A stretch of DNA of 64,000 bases from JADKCL01 sp046329055 (GCA_046329055.1 JAXLVK010000004.1:43198-107197), one strand, 5' to 3'; positions 18,109 to 27,658 are shown, counted from the stretch's first letter. Numbers and translations: made by a program. The notes: a model not told the origin generated them from the sequence alone.

Positions 18109-19833
18109 ATGAAGAAAATCGTTACCCGCATTTCCCTTGCATTCGTCTTCCTTTGCCTCCTCACAACAGGGCTGCGAGCGCAGATCACCTGCTCTTCCTT
18201 AGGCAACCTCTGGGTCTATGCCAACTACGATGGCGGTGTCCTGAACATCAACGTCGATGTGAACATCCCTAACATCAAAATCGGCATCTGCACCTACGAG
18301 CCCACCACCATCAACATCTCTGGCGCCTACGTGGGCAACGTGACCGAGGTCCGCTACGCAGGCTACGTGAGCACGACCAACCACCACTGCAACAATTCGC
18401 CCACCACGACCACCATCACAGGGGTCCCCGGCAACATCACCTCCGTGAACTTCCTGCCGCCTGCGACCCTCAGCAACCCCAACGGCTACTCCTCCATCGT
18501 CTGCGCCTACTCCTGCGCCACCAACAGCAACCAAGGCGGCTGCAACACGGCTGACCAGATCAAGGCCTATTTCCAGACCTCCATGGGCGGCACCCTCACC
18601 AGCTACTTCACGCAATACGGCTGCTGGAGCACCCAGCCCTACACCCTCAGCTCTGGTGGCAACTGCTGCAGCAGCGTACAGCCTTGCAACGTCCAAGCCA
18701 ATGCTGGCCCCGACCAGTCCATCTGCCCCTCCGGCTTCACCACGCTGAACGGCTCCTCCACTGGCGGCACCACCTACACCTGGGCTCCCACCACGGGCCT
18801 CAGCAACCCCAATTCAGCCATCACCCAGGCCTCGCCCTCCGTGACCACGACCTATATCCTCACGGCAAGTGACGGCGGCATCTGCTCCGACCAAGACACC
18901 GTGGTCGTGACCGTCCTCCAACCCGTGGCCACCCAACAGCCCTTTGGCGGGCTTTGCTTGGATGCTTCGCCCCTGACGCTGAGCGGCGGCTCCCCCTCCG
19001 GCGGCACCTATTCCGGCCCCGGAGTGAGCAACGGCGTCTTTGACCCGCAGGTCGCAGGCGTGGGCACCCATACCATCAGCTACCTCGCCATCGATGGCAA
19101 CGGCTGCTCCGCCCTCGTCAATACCCCGATCACGGTCTATGGCCTCCCCACTGTGAGCCTCGGCCCTGTCGGCCCCTACTGCGAAAATGACCCTGTGGTG
19201 ACCCTCAGCTCTGGCAGCCCCAGCGGCGGCAGCTATTCCGGCACCGGCGTGATCGGCAACTCGTCCTTTGATCCAGGCACAGCAGGAGCGGGCACCCACG
19301 CCCTCAGCTACTCCTTCACGGACAGCGTCGGCTGCATCAGCGGTGATTCCGGCTCCGTCACCGTCGTCCCCAATCCCAATGCACCGGTGCTCTCCTTCTC
19401 GGCCCCGAACCTCAGCATCAACAGCACCCCCGACTCCGTGCAGTGGTTCTTCAACGGCACGTACCTCCTCACCAATGGACCGAGCATCGTACCCACCCAA
19501 GACGGCAACTACAGCGCCATCGTATGGGTGAGCGGCTGCTCCTCCGATACCTCCGCCGCCTTGCCAGTCACCCTGGTCGGGACCACCACCGCCAATGACC
19601 TCCGCTTCGAACTCGCCCCTAACCCGGCACACGGCCGCGAAGTGAAAGTCATTTGCTCCCAAGCGATGTCCTACAACGTCACGGTTTGTGATGCTCTTGG
19701 TCGCGTGGTTCTGCCCTCCCAAAATGTCCATGGGACAGGAAAGATCTCCATCACTGACTTGGCGGATGGCGTCTATTTCGTTCGCGTACAGCATGAATCA
19801 GGCACAATTTCGTTGAGGATGGTGGTTGAGTAG
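18109..19833 (+). CDS. Secreted Ig-repeat protein with T9SS type A sorting tail
   Basis: Start at ATG 18109 gives a signal peptide (KKIVTRISLAFVFLCLL...LRAQ). The N-terminal 200 residues are Cys- and Asn-rich. Then follow a PKD/Ig-like unit and two near-identical repeats containing SGGSPSGGTYSGPGV and SSGSPSGGSYSGTGV. The C-terminus (FELAPNPAHGREVKV ... LADGVYFVRVQHESG ... LRMVVE) is a Por_Secre_tail domain, which directs the protein through the T9SS and is normally cleaved with attachment to the cell surface. Probable extracellular adhesin or structural protein. A perfect hairpin terminator follows. Confidence 0.87.
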   Translation: MKKIVTRISLAFVFLCLLTTGLRAQITCSSLGNLWVYANYDGGVLNINVDVNIPNIKIGICTYEPTTINISGAYVGNVTEVRYAGYVSTTNHHCNNSPTTTTITGVPGNITSVNFLPPATLSNPNGYSSIVCAYSCATNSNQGGCNTADQIKAYFQTSMGGTLTSYFTQYGCWSTQPYTLSSGGNCCSSVQPCNVQANAGPDQSICPSGFTTLNGSSTGGTTYTWAPTTGLSNPNSAITQASPSVTTTYILTASDGGICSDQDTVVVTVLQPVATQQPFGGLCLDASPLTLSGGSPSGGTYSGPGVSNGVFDPQVAGVGTHTISYLAIDGNGCSALVNTPITVYGLPTVSLGPVGPYCENDPVVTLSSGSPSGGSYSGTGVIGNSSFDPGTAGAGTHALSYSFTDSVGCISGDSGSVTVVPNPNAPVLSFSAPNLSINSTPDSVQWFFNGTYLLTNGPSIVPTQDGNYSAIVWVSGCSSDTSAALPVTLVGTTTANDLRFELAPNPAHGREVKVICSQAMSYNVTVCDALGRVVLPSQNVHGTGKISITDLADGVYFVRVQHESGTISLRMVVE

Positions 19834-19862
19834 ATTGTGTTGATTTACAGTAAGATATGTTG

Positions 19863-19892
19863 GATAAATGGGTGGGATTCCACCCATTTATC
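19863..19892 (+). terminator. Rho-independent-like terminator after the T9SS cargo gene
   Basis: Perfect 13-bp stem (19863-19875 with 19880-19892), GATT loop, then CGTTTGTGT. Confidence 0.7.
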
Positions 19893-20032
19893 GTTTGTGT
19901 CCATCAAAAAAATAAAGAAAAGTGGATTGCACCCTGTAACCAGAATAGTCGCTGGCATTATGTCTTCAGAAACCAGGATTTGGGCCCAAGTTCTGGCAAG
20001 AAATTCAGGTTCAACTTTTAAAGAAGAAGACA

Positions 20033-20902
20033 ATGAAACAGCGTAAGTTTTCGATCATCGCCCTCTCCATCGCCGGCCTGTTTTCGAGCCCTTTGTTGGC
20101 CCAAATCCCCGGCACGAACATCCCTCCCCGTGAGGACGACCATTTCCAGCGCAACCTCGTGGTGAACCGCATCGACCTCAATGAAAAAGTCAACCGGCCC
20201 ATCATCTCGACCACTGACGGCGCGCTCTACGGCACCCACAAGTACCCTGAAACCAGCGGCCTAGTAGCGGCATTGGTCCATGGCCTCAAGTCCGGCAAGT
20301 ACCTGGCTTACGATCCCGACAACCTCACCCGTGCCCTGACCTACGAGGAGGTCGTGGACAAGGCTCAAAGCAAGAACACCATCGTAGAGGAGCCCGATAT
20401 TGATGAATGGCCCGAAGATGAGATCGACATCGACAGTGAGATCATGAGCGAAAACGATGTCATCGAGGATGAAAACGAGTCCATGAAGGAAGGCGACTAC
20501 AACCTCGCAGGCGGCGGTGCCTCCGCGGAAGGAGACTTCTCACTTGCAGCCTACGAAAGTGTCTTGGAATTCATCGAAGGCCGCATCTTTGACAAGAACC
20601 GCAGCGCCGAAGTCAATGACATTCAGTACATCCGCCTCGTATGGGTGGACCCAGGTGAGACCCTGCCCGACGAGAACTTCATCTGCCTGAAGTACAGCGA
20701 TGTCCTTGAAACCCTTGAGGCCACTATGTGGAAGAATGCCTACAACGATGCTGAGGACCGCAATATGCGTGAGATCTTCGAAGAGCGCATTTTCCACGGC
20801 TTTGTCACCAATATCTCCGGCCGCGGAGTCCGTGACCTAGAGGAAGCCGACTATCGCCGCAATCAGATGTTGAACTTCGAGCATCACCTCTGGAGCTACT
20901 GA
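20033..20902 (+). CDS. gldN: Gliding motility / T9SS protein GldN
   Basis: 289 residues with a signal peptide ending PLLAQ. Recognisable GldN features are NRPIISTTDGALYGTHKYPETSG at the start of the mature domain (cited as residues about 50-72), then the conserved C-terminal block with IQYIRLVWVDPG, DVLETLEATMWKNAYNDA and EERIFHGFVTNISGRG. GldN/PorN works with GldK in a periplasmic ring attached to the outer membrane, part of the T9SS core. An acidic insertion (about residues 120-165) is longer than usual. The usual partners gldK, gldL and gldM are not adjacent: the upstream gene is a T9SS cargo and the downstream one is convergent. It may be a second copy or a relocated one. Confidence 0.88.
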   Translation: MKQRKFSIIALSIAGLFSSPLLAQIPGTNIPPREDDHFQRNLVVNRIDLNEKVNRPIISTTDGALYGTHKYPETSGLVAALVHGLKSGKYLAYDPDNLTRALTYEEVVDKAQSKNTIVEEPDIDEWPEDEIDIDSEIMSENDVIEDENESMKEGDYNLAGGGASAEGDFSLAAYESVLEFIEGRIFDKNRSAEVNDIQYIRLVWVDPGETLPDENFICLKYSDVLETLEATMWKNAYNDAEDRNMREIFEERIFHGFVTNISGRGVRDLEEADYRRNQMLNFEHHLWSY

Positions 20903-20984
20903 GATCAAACCCACTTCTGGAAAAGCCGACCAACCTAATCACCAGAATCACCCCCTGAACTTTTTCAATATCACAGATGTCAAG

Positions 20985-21010
20985 GAACCGCGTTGGAAAC
21001 AGCGCGGTTC
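20985..21010 (+). terminator. Terminator-like hairpin after gldN
   Basis: GAACCGCG (20985-20992) pairs with CGCGGTTC (21003-21010), followed by TTGTTTGTG. Confidence 0.6.
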
Positions 21011-21083
21011 TTGTTTGTGCGCCCGGCAGAGCCAAAATGCAATCGCAACCAAAATGCCAGTACTCCCGAGATGCCCATCAGCC

Positions 21084-21809
21084 TCACGGCATAAAAAAGA
21101 AATTCTGGTGCTTGTGCTGATCGATGCGGAACACCTCCAATTTCCCCTCCACCAAGACCATAATCTTGTAGCCCATGCCTGTCAACAATTCGAAGCATTT
21201 TGCCCGGTTCTCGTTGTCCCAAAGCTCGCAGTAGATGATGGGCTTGAACCGCGCAAGGTGTTGCTCGCCGCCTTTGAAGACGAAGTACTCGAAATTCTCA
21301 ACATCGATCTTGATGGCTTGGATGCGGTCCATGATCTCGGTCAAGTTGTCGAGCGTGTGTTGGGGTACTGCATAGCGGCGCCCCTCGTTGAAGTCCGGGA
21401 TGCTCTCGTGGACGACGTGGCTCAAGCCCTGCATCTTCACCGCCTTCACTTCGGGCATGACCATCTCTAGCTGTCCTTCCTTGTCACCGAGCGCGAACTG
21501 ATGCAGCCGGACGTTGGTAAAGGTGTAGTGACGGCAGACCCGGCTCAGGGTCTCGAAGTTCTCCGGAATCGGTTCGACCGCGTGGACGATGCCTGAGTGG
21601 CAATGCCGAGCAAGCCAAGCAGTCATGATGCCGATGTTGGCACCGATGTCCAGCACCTTGGCGTCAGTGGGGAGCAGGGAGAGGAAATGCATGAAATCGC
21701 CCTCCTTCTGGTCGCTGCGCAGGGTGCGAATCTTGAACAGGGCGAATACGAACAGGTACCGCCGGAATCCGAGCACCGATTGGAGAATCTTCTGGACGAG
21801 CTTTTTCAT
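21084..21809 (-). CDS. FkbM-family methyltransferase
   Basis: 241 residues. The SAM-binding core shows VLDIGANIGIMTAWLAR (motif I), HAVEPIPENFETL (acidic end of strand 2) and VRLHQFALGD, followed by IQAIKIDVENFEYFVFKGGEQHL, all standard for FkbM-type (Methyltransf_21) enzymes. Such enzymes transfer a methyl group from S-adenosylmethionine to sugar hydroxyls or small molecules; the substrate cannot be told. A short basic amphipathic N-terminus could bind membrane. It converges on gldN and diverges from the adhesin gene; no glycan cluster is visible nearby. Confidence 0.88.
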   Translation of the reverse strand: MKKLVQKILQSVLGFRRYLFVFALFKIRTLRSDQKEGDFMHFLSLLPTDAKVLDIGANIGIMTAWLARHCHSGIVHAVEPIPENFETLSRVCRHYTFTNVRLHQFALGDKEGQLEMVMPEVKAVKMQGLSHVVHESIPDFNEGRRYAVPQHTLDNLTEIMDRIQAIKIDVENFEYFVFKGGEQHLARFKPIIYCELWDNENRAKCFELLTGMGYKIMVLVEGKLEVFRIDQHKHQNFFFMP

Positions 21810-21928
21810 CAGCGCCCGAACTTAGGAAAAATTGCCGGATTCGCGCCTTGGGAGGCTTCCACGGGGCGGGGCCATCTTTTATTAATGACCAAAAAACGCT
21901 TTATTTGCAGCAGATTGTAAAGAATTTT

Positions 21929-24625
21929 ATGTCCCAGGTGAGGTTTTCCTTAGGAGTCGCAGCTCTTGTCTTCGTGTTTTGTCTTTTTCAGGCACCCTCA
22001 GTGAAGGGGCAGTGGCATTTTCCGGTAATCCCTGGGCCATCTCCCAACTCTGCTACAAGTTTGGGAAATGACTGCATCCAGCTCACCCCGCAGACGAACT
22101 TCACCCGCGGTGTGGTCTGGGATTCGGTGCAGCTCGACCTCTCCCAACCCTTTGACATCAGCCTGTCTGTGATGCAGGGGCCCGCAACCGACTACTTCGG
22201 CGCTGACGGCCTCGCGATCGTCCTCCAACGCCAAGGCCTGAATGCCTACGGCGCCGGAGGCAATGGCTTGGGCTTCTCGGCAGCCGTTCCAGTTGACCCG
22301 AATTACGGAGCCATCACACCGAGCATCGCATTTGAATTGGACACTTGGGGGAACCAAGCCTCCGGCGTGGCCGACTTGGCCGCCCACCACATCGCCATCC
22401 ACCAGAACGGTGTGATCACCTCGGCCCTCGCCGGACCTACCAATGCCCTCAGCAGTGGCTCTGGCATCAACGACTCCACCTGCCGGACATTCCGCGTCAT
22501 TTGGAATCCCACGACCACCAACATCCGCATTTTCTTCCCCACCGCCACCAACCTGCGCCTGAATGCCAACATCGACATGATCAACACGGTCTTTGGTGGC
22601 AATACCAACGTATGGTGGGGCATCACTGGCGCGAGCGGCAATCCCGGCCAAACCCAAGTGGTCTGCGTCGGTGCTGAGTTTGCAAATGCTGGCCCGGACA
22701 CGGCGACCTGCGCTGGCGTACCGCTGCAACTCCAGGCTTCTGGTGGTGTGGACTATTTCTGGGGCCAAGGATTCCCCATCATCGACAACCAGAACATCCC
22801 GAACCCCAACTTCAACTCGCTCATTCCCTTCCCTTACACCCTCGGCGTGCTGGTGACCAACATTGCTGGCTGCCAGGACCATGACACCGTCGTGGTCACC
22901 GTGGAACCCAATCCCACAGCCATCGTCGGCAACGTGACGGGGATCTGTGTGGGAGACAGTGTGCAGCTCGGCGCCGGACCCAATAGCAACTACGCTTATC
23001 AATGGAGTCCGGGGACCTATCTCAGCAGCACCACAGCGGGTCTGCCATGGTGTTACCCCACCGCTCCCGGAAACCTGAATTATCAATTGGTCGTGACGGA
23101 TACGTCGGGGATGGCGGGTTGCACGGACACAGCTACGCTGGCCATCACGGTCACCGACACGCCAACTGTATCGCTGAGCGCGACATTGGATACCGTTTGC
23201 CAAGGCGTCCAAACCACGATCACGGCAGCTGCGACAGGCGGCTCCGGTGTGTACACTTACCTGTGGAGTCCGGGCGGTGCTACCACTGCGTCCATCAACG
23301 TGAGCCCAAGTGCGACGACGACCTACACAGTCACCGTCTCCGACCAAAGCGCCTGCTCCACCGAGGCCTCCTACGAGATCACTGTCTTGGATACTCCGAC
23401 GGTCACTGGCACTGCGAATCCCGGAACCATCTGTGCGGGACAATCGACCGACCTTTCGGCTGGTGCGACTGGAGGCACGTTGCCATATACCTACGTCTGG
23501 TCGCCGGGCGGCCCTGGAGCCACCATCACCAGTTCTCCTCAGGCTACCACCACGTACATCGCCGTCGTCACTGACGCCAACGGATGCCAATCCACGGACA
23601 CTGCACTGGTCACCGTGAACGTCGCCGACTCCATTGACATCACGGTTCCGGACACGTTTGTTTGCAACAATGGCATCCTGCCCATCCTCAATACCTTTGG
23701 CACCTCGGGCATCGACACCTGGACCTGGCAACCCGCCATCGGCGTGAGCAATCCCAGCGTACCCAACCCGATCATTTCTCCTCCCGCTGACACCACCTAC
23801 TACCTCGCCGGCTTCAACTCCAACACAGGTTGTGGTTACATTGATTCGATCCACATCGATCTGTTCGAGCTGAATCTGGCACTCTGGCAGGATACCACCA
23901 TTTGTCAAGGCGACTCCCTGTTGCTGGATATGCAGATCTCGGGCGGTTCCGGCAACTACGCCGTGCAGTGGGTGAGCGCCCCGGTCGGATACATCAGCGA
24001 TGACACCATCTCCACTCCCGAAGTCGCGCCCCTGGTCAATACCACCTACACCGCGCTGGTCACCGACATCACCAACGGCTGCGTGAGCACCCAAGTGGTG
24101 AATGTTTTCGTGAGCCCGCTCATCGTGCAGGCCAGCCCCAGCACCTACGTCATCAACCCCGGCCAAAGCGTCCAGCTGCAAGCCACAGGAGCCATGTTCT
24201 ACAGCTGGACCCCGGACACGAGCATCAATTGCACATCCTGCCCCGACCCGGTTGTGGCACCGACATCCTCCATCCTTTACACAGTGGAAGGCTGGGATAC
24301 GAGTGGATGCCGCGGCACCGCGACCGTGAACATCATCACGGATTCGCTCCTCGTACCCAACGTGTTCTCCCCGAATGGCGACGGAATCAATGACGTGCTC
24401 TTCTTCAACTACTACGGCACGGCATTCTATCAAATTTCCGTCTATGACCGCTGGGGAAATCAGGTGTTCAGTACCACCGACAAGACGGCGATGTGGGACG
24501 GCAAGACCAGAGGCGGCGCGGATGCTCCTGAGAGCGTTTACTACGTCGCAGTGCGCATCGTGGGAGATGAAGCCATCCCCGAGAAGGACAAGCAGCGTGT
24601 GTTTGCTGTGACCCTGGTGAGATAA
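21929..24625 (+). CDS. Large T9SS type B adhesin with lectin-like and Ig-like domains
   Basis: From ATG 21929 the protein has about 898 residues and a signal peptide ending APSVKGQ. Residues about 30-230 resemble an L-type (legume) lectin: ADGLAIVLQ, TPSIAFELDTWGN, HIAIHQNG. Several Ig/PKD-like modules follow, two of them with the SprB-like pattern TGGSGVYTYLWSPGGATT and TGGTLPYTYVWSPGG. The last 80 residues (VPNVFSPNGDGINDVL...YDRWGNQVF...WDGKTRGG) form a CHU_C/gliding-associated C-terminal domain, the type B T9SS signal. Expected at the cell surface in carbohydrate binding or adhesion. The long antisense ORF here is a shadow of codon bias. Confidence 0.9.
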   Translation: MSQVRFSLGVAALVFVFCLFQAPSVKGQWHFPVIPGPSPNSATSLGNDCIQLTPQTNFTRGVVWDSVQLDLSQPFDISLSVMQGPATDYFGADGLAIVLQRQGLNAYGAGGNGLGFSAAVPVDPNYGAITPSIAFELDTWGNQASGVADLAAHHIAIHQNGVITSALAGPTNALSSGSGINDSTCRTFRVIWNPTTTNIRIFFPTATNLRLNANIDMINTVFGGNTNVWWGITGASGNPGQTQVVCVGAEFANAGPDTATCAGVPLQLQASGGVDYFWGQGFPIIDNQNIPNPNFNSLIPFPYTLGVLVTNIAGCQDHDTVVVTVEPNPTAIVGNVTGICVGDSVQLGAGPNSNYAYQWSPGTYLSSTTAGLPWCYPTAPGNLNYQLVVTDTSGMAGCTDTATLAITVTDTPTVSLSATLDTVCQGVQTTITAAATGGSGVYTYLWSPGGATTASINVSPSATTTYTVTVSDQSACSTEASYEITVLDTPTVTGTANPGTICAGQSTDLSAGATGGTLPYTYVWSPGGPGATITSSPQATTTYIAVVTDANGCQSTDTALVTVNVADSIDITVPDTFVCNNGILPILNTFGTSGIDTWTWQPAIGVSNPSVPNPIISPPADTTYYLAGFNSNTGCGYIDSIHIDLFELNLALWQDTTICQGDSLLLDMQISGGSGNYAVQWVSAPVGYISDDTISTPEVAPLVNTTYTALVTDITNGCVSTQVVNVFVSPLIVQASPSTYVINPGQSVQLQATGAMFYSWTPDTSINCTSCPDPVVAPTSSILYTVEGWDTSGCRGTATVNIITDSLLVPNVFSPNGDGINDVLFFNYYGTAFYQISVYDRWGNQVFSTTDKTAMWDGKTRGGADAPESVYYVAVRIVGDEAIPEKDKQRVFAVTLVR

Positions 24626-24635
24626 TGCCACAGGC

Positions 24636-25124
24636 ATGACTGCCCAAGACTGGATCGAACGACTGGGATTGCTGCCGCACCCTGAGGGCGGCTTTTTCCG
24701 GGAAACCTACCGGAGTTCCCTCGAACTGCCTGAAGGTGCCCTTCCTGAATACAATGGGAAGCGCAGCGCGTCCACAGCTATATATTTCTTGGTGACCTCT
24801 GATGCCCCGTCACGGCTTCATCGGCTGGCGACGGATGAGGTGTGGCATCACTACGCAGGCGATCCGCTGGAGCTCGTAGTGATCCATCCTGAGGGGCGAT
24901 TGGAGAAAATCCTATTGGGATCCATGTTGGAGGCGGGTTGCCTGCCGCAGGCTGTCGTGCCTGCAGGGACATGGTTTGGAGGTCGGGTGATGGGGGAGTA
25001 TGCGCTTTGTGGCTGCACCATGGCACCTGGATTCGATTTCGCCGACTTCGAACTGGGGGAGCGCGAGGTGCTCATCCACGCCTATCCGCAGCATTCCATC
25101 GAAATCAAGGCATTGACGAGATAG
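24636..25124 (+). CDS. Cupin_5 (DUF985) family protein
   Basis: 162 residues, starting 10 bases after the adhesin stop. Motifs of the DUF985 cupins are plain: LLPHPEGGFFRETYRS at the N-terminus, AIYFLVTSDAPSRLHRL, DEVWHHYAGDPLELVVI, VVPAGTWFGG and CTMAPGFDFADFELG. The fold is a small beta-barrel with a probable metal or sugar-nucleotide pocket; the biochemical role of the family is poorly defined. It is followed by a terminator-like hairpin that begins the first 148-bp repeat element. Confidence 0.9.
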   Translation: MTAQDWIERLGLLPHPEGGFFRETYRSSLELPEGALPEYNGKRSASTAIYFLVTSDAPSRLHRLATDEVWHHYAGDPLELVVIHPEGRLEKILLGSMLEAGCLPQAVVPAGTWFGGRVMGEYALCGCTMAPGFDFADFELGEREVLIHAYPQHSIEIKALTR

Positions 25125-25140
25125 TTCCCAGCAACTTGCC

Positions 25141-25288
25141 TAAAAGCAAACTCCCCCGTGAATTTGAGGTTCAGGGGGAGTTTAATTCTCTAAGAGAGGA
25201 AAGCTAAAAGAACGATTCATCAGGGTTAATCACCCTTCTAAAACTATGTCTAAAGCCAATTGCCAAAAAAAGAACGCTTAATCGTCAG
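25141..25288. repeat. Copy 1 of a 145-bp structured element
   Basis: Begins TAAAAGCAAA, then hairpin arms 25148-25157 and 25174-25183, then a conserved block including AGAGAGGAAAGCTAAAAGAA, a small AGGGTTAATCACCCT hairpin, and ATG 25246 opening a short frame MSKANCQKKNA. Ends ATCGTCAG. Nearly identical to 25519-25663 except for the main stem. Confidence 0.75.
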
Positions 25289-25518
25289 ATTTGATCGCAA
25301 GCGCGATCATTTTCTAATTCTGATACAAGTATAAACACATCCTGAATATCCCACAAGAATATATGGGGTCATTCTAATAGAATTATTGGATCGATTCTTT
25401 CGTAAATGGTCGATTTGAGTGTCCTGTGAACGGTCATATTTATAAAAGTGCTTCATTGCGGGTGTTTCAACGTTGTCGGGCTGCTGATTGCCAGGAGGGA
25501 AATGCAAACGGAGGCTCC

Positions 25519-25663
25519 TAAAAGCAAAGACTCCCTCAACTGTTTCTGCTGAGGGAGTCTTTATCTCATAAAGAGAGGAAAGCTAAAAGAACGATTCATC
25601 AGGGTTAATCACCCTTAAAACTATGTCTAAAGCCAATTGCCAAAAAGAACGCCAAATCGTCAG
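25519..25663. repeat. Copy 2 of the 145-bp structured element
   Basis: Same order as copy 1: TAAAAGCAAA, hairpin (25526-25538 with 25550-25562), conserved block, small AGGGTTAATCACCCT hairpin, and a short frame MSKANCQKERQIVRK. The main stem has a different sequence from copy 1 but is still fully paired. On the minus strand each hairpin is followed by GCTTTTA, so it could also end a minus-strand transcript. Confidence 0.75.
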
Positions 25664-26099
25664 AAAGTAAGGTGTTGTACCTTATTTCTAATACCAAGGT
25701 ACAACCTCTCCATTTGCCCGGCAACTCGAAGTATTGAGGATTCTTACAAAAAATGAGATCGCCAAAATGCTATTGAGTTAATCGAAATGGCTGAATTCGT
25801 AAATCATTTTTATAAAAGCAGGATCTCGGCGGATTTGTAGGCTATAAACGAGAACACCCCCAGTTTTGGCCGGGGGTGTTCTCGTTATCACTATTCGGCA
25901 CCGGAAGCCGATGCCATCACTTATTTCTAGCTATTATCAGAGAGTCATGAAAGAACTAAGCTGGATTGCGATTGCTTCGTGCAGCAGATCCGCTGATGTT
26001 GAAACAAAGGTAGGGGGGCAATCATCCATTGACCAATGAAAAAGTGGCTCATTCTTATATGTGAATCGCATTGGAGGCCCCTGCATGGCCCTGTTTCGG
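25664..26099. other. Gene-free region
   Basis: AT-rich DNA with no supported coding frame; it contains one strong hairpin (25849-25884) and leads into the promoter of the 507-residue gene. The spacer 25289-25518 between the two repeat copies is likewise without a gene. Confidence 0.5.
25849..25884. terminator. Strong hairpin, terminator-like on either strand
   Basis: CGAGAACACCCCC (25849-25861) pairs perfectly with GGGGGTGTTCTCG (25872-25884), 10-base loop, followed by TTAT. No gene abuts it, so it could end a small RNA. Confidence 0.6.
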
Positions 26100-26130
26100 T
26101 TGATTTTATTCGGATTATCTTATAAATTTG
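26100..26130 (+). promoter_or_regulatory. Promoter-like TTGA-N19-TAAATTTG
   Basis: TTGA at 26100-26103, a 19-base spacer and TAAATTTG at 26123-26130. The box ends only 4 bases before ATG 26135, implying an mRNA with almost no leader. Confidence 0.45.
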
Positions 26131-26134
26131 ATTC

Positions 26135-27658
26135 ATGACCCCGAAACTGGATTTGTATGATCTCATCCAATCTCTGACCGACAAGGAGATCAAGGCATTT
26201 CGCTCAGAGATCCTGAAACGGCAAGGTGACCACGTGTATCTCAAGGTGTTCGATACCATGCTTGAGATGCAAGCCTACGATGAGGATCGGGCCAAGGAGC
26301 AGTTTGAAGGGACCCGCACGCTGAATAATTTTTCCATTGCCAAGAGCAATCTCTATGAGCGACTGCTGGAGGTGCTCTGCGGGATGCCGCATTACCAGTC
26401 GATCGAGACGGAGTTCGACCGGTTCAGGCAGCAGATCACGATCTTAGTGAAGAAAAGCCTTCACAAGCAGGCCATGGCGCGGGTCAGCAAGGCGGTGCGC
26501 ATCGCAGAGAAATTGGAGGCCTACCGGAAGGTGCTCGACCTTTATGATATCCAGCGGGAGATCGCCCGGAACTTCCTGCAGCCAGAGGAGTACCTGGAAC
26601 TGCTCCGTAGCCTGCGGGCTAAGCAGGCCTGGCTCAAGGAGGTGGAGTCCAACCTGCAGCGGTACAGCGACTTGTTCGACACTGCCTCGATCGCCCAGAA
26701 GGTGCCCGAGCATATCCGCATGACCATGGTGCACTCGATCCTCACGCATCAGCTGTTGCAGGATGAGTCGGAATGCAGGTCGCTCTCCGCGAGGCTCTAC
26801 TTTTTCCGGACGTGGCACCATTTGTACAGCATTCAGGGCCGGGACACGGGTTGGAAATACTTTGCGGAACGCATCATCCAGATTTTGGAGGAGAACGACT
26901 TCCTCATGGCCGACCCCGGCAAGCTGCTGGTTTACATCAATGCCATCACCGAACTCGGGCTCCACTCGATTGCATTCAATGAATATGCGTCCGCGATGGA
27001 AGCCGCCGAGAAGCTCAAGCAGATCCGCAAGAGCCTCAAGACGGGCGACTCCGAGTCCCTCATATTTTCAAGGTATTGGAAGTTGCAGCTAGTCTATGCG
27101 CAGAAGCGCCTGGACGAGCGGAATGGTTTGCAGGCGATCGAGGCTGTAAAGGAGGGACTGCGCAGGTACAAGGGCAAGCTGAGCAAGACCGATCAGATGG
27201 AACTGACCCATATCGTGGGGGCATTCCTGCTTACGATCGACCGCTCATCTGAGGCTATTCCTTGGATCCTGAACCTGCGGGACTCCAAGCTCGAGTCGAG
27301 CCGCCCAGACCTGCATTACTATGCTTGGCTCCTCTTCCTCGTCGCCCACTACAACATGGGGCACCTCGATGTCGTGGAGCAGCAATTGCCGGGCACCACA
27401 CACTACCTCAAGGATCACAAGGCGATCACCCCCTTCGTGCGGCTCATGCTCAATTTCTTCAAAAAGGCGGTCAACCAACGCAACAGGAATGAGGAGCTTG
27501 CTCTACTAGAAAAGACGCAGTCGGAAATGCAAGCCCTCCTTGAGGCAAGCAATGACTTCAGCGTGCTTGAGCTCTTCGATGTCATGGCATGGTTCAGTTC
27601 GCGCATTCACCGTGTGCCGATGAGTCGCCTGCAACGCAGTGGGGCAGCGGCGCATTGA
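26135..27658 (+). CDS. Bacteroidota hypothetical protein, all-helical TPR-like
   Basis: 507 residues, no signal peptide or transmembrane helix. The sequence is helical throughout (KLDLYDLIQSLTDKEIKAFRSEI at the N-terminus, then repeated paired helices), in the manner of TPR-like superhelices of Bacteroidota proteins of unknown role. No catalytic motif is visible. The N-terminal LIxSLTxxEIKxFR pattern recurs, to my memory, in many Bacteroidetes hypothetical proteins of about 500 residues. The gene is monocistronic or read with the 178-residue gene that follows after 58 bases. Confidence 0.75.
   Translation: MTPKLDLYDLIQSLTDKEIKAFRSEILKRQGDHVYLKVFDTMLEMQAYDEDRAKEQFEGTRTLNNFSIAKSNLYERLLEVLCGMPHYQSIETEFDRFRQQITILVKKSLHKQAMARVSKAVRIAEKLEAYRKVLDLYDIQREIARNFLQPEEYLELLRSLRAKQAWLKEVESNLQRYSDLFDTASIAQKVPEHIRMTMVHSILTHQLLQDESECRSLSARLYFFRTWHHLYSIQGRDTGWKYFAERIIQILEENDFLMADPGKLLVYINAITELGLHSIAFNEYASAMEAAEKLKQIRKSLKTGDSESLIFSRYWKLQLVYAQKRLDERNGLQAIEAVKEGLRRYKGKLSKTDQMELTHIVGAFLLTIDRSSEAIPWILNLRDSKLESSRPDLHYYAWLLFLVAHYNMGHLDVVEQQLPGTTHYLKDHKAITPFVRLMLNFFKKAVNQRNRNEELALLEKTQSEMQALLEASNDFSVLELFDVMAWFSSRIHRVPMSRLQRSGAAAH

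Noticed and set aside
21998..24637. An 879-codon open frame opposite the large adhesin gene
   Set aside because: It mirrors the codon bias of the real gene, has an Ala/Gly/Asp-rich composition without domains, and the plus-strand frame has a signal peptide, Ig repeats and a sorting tail.
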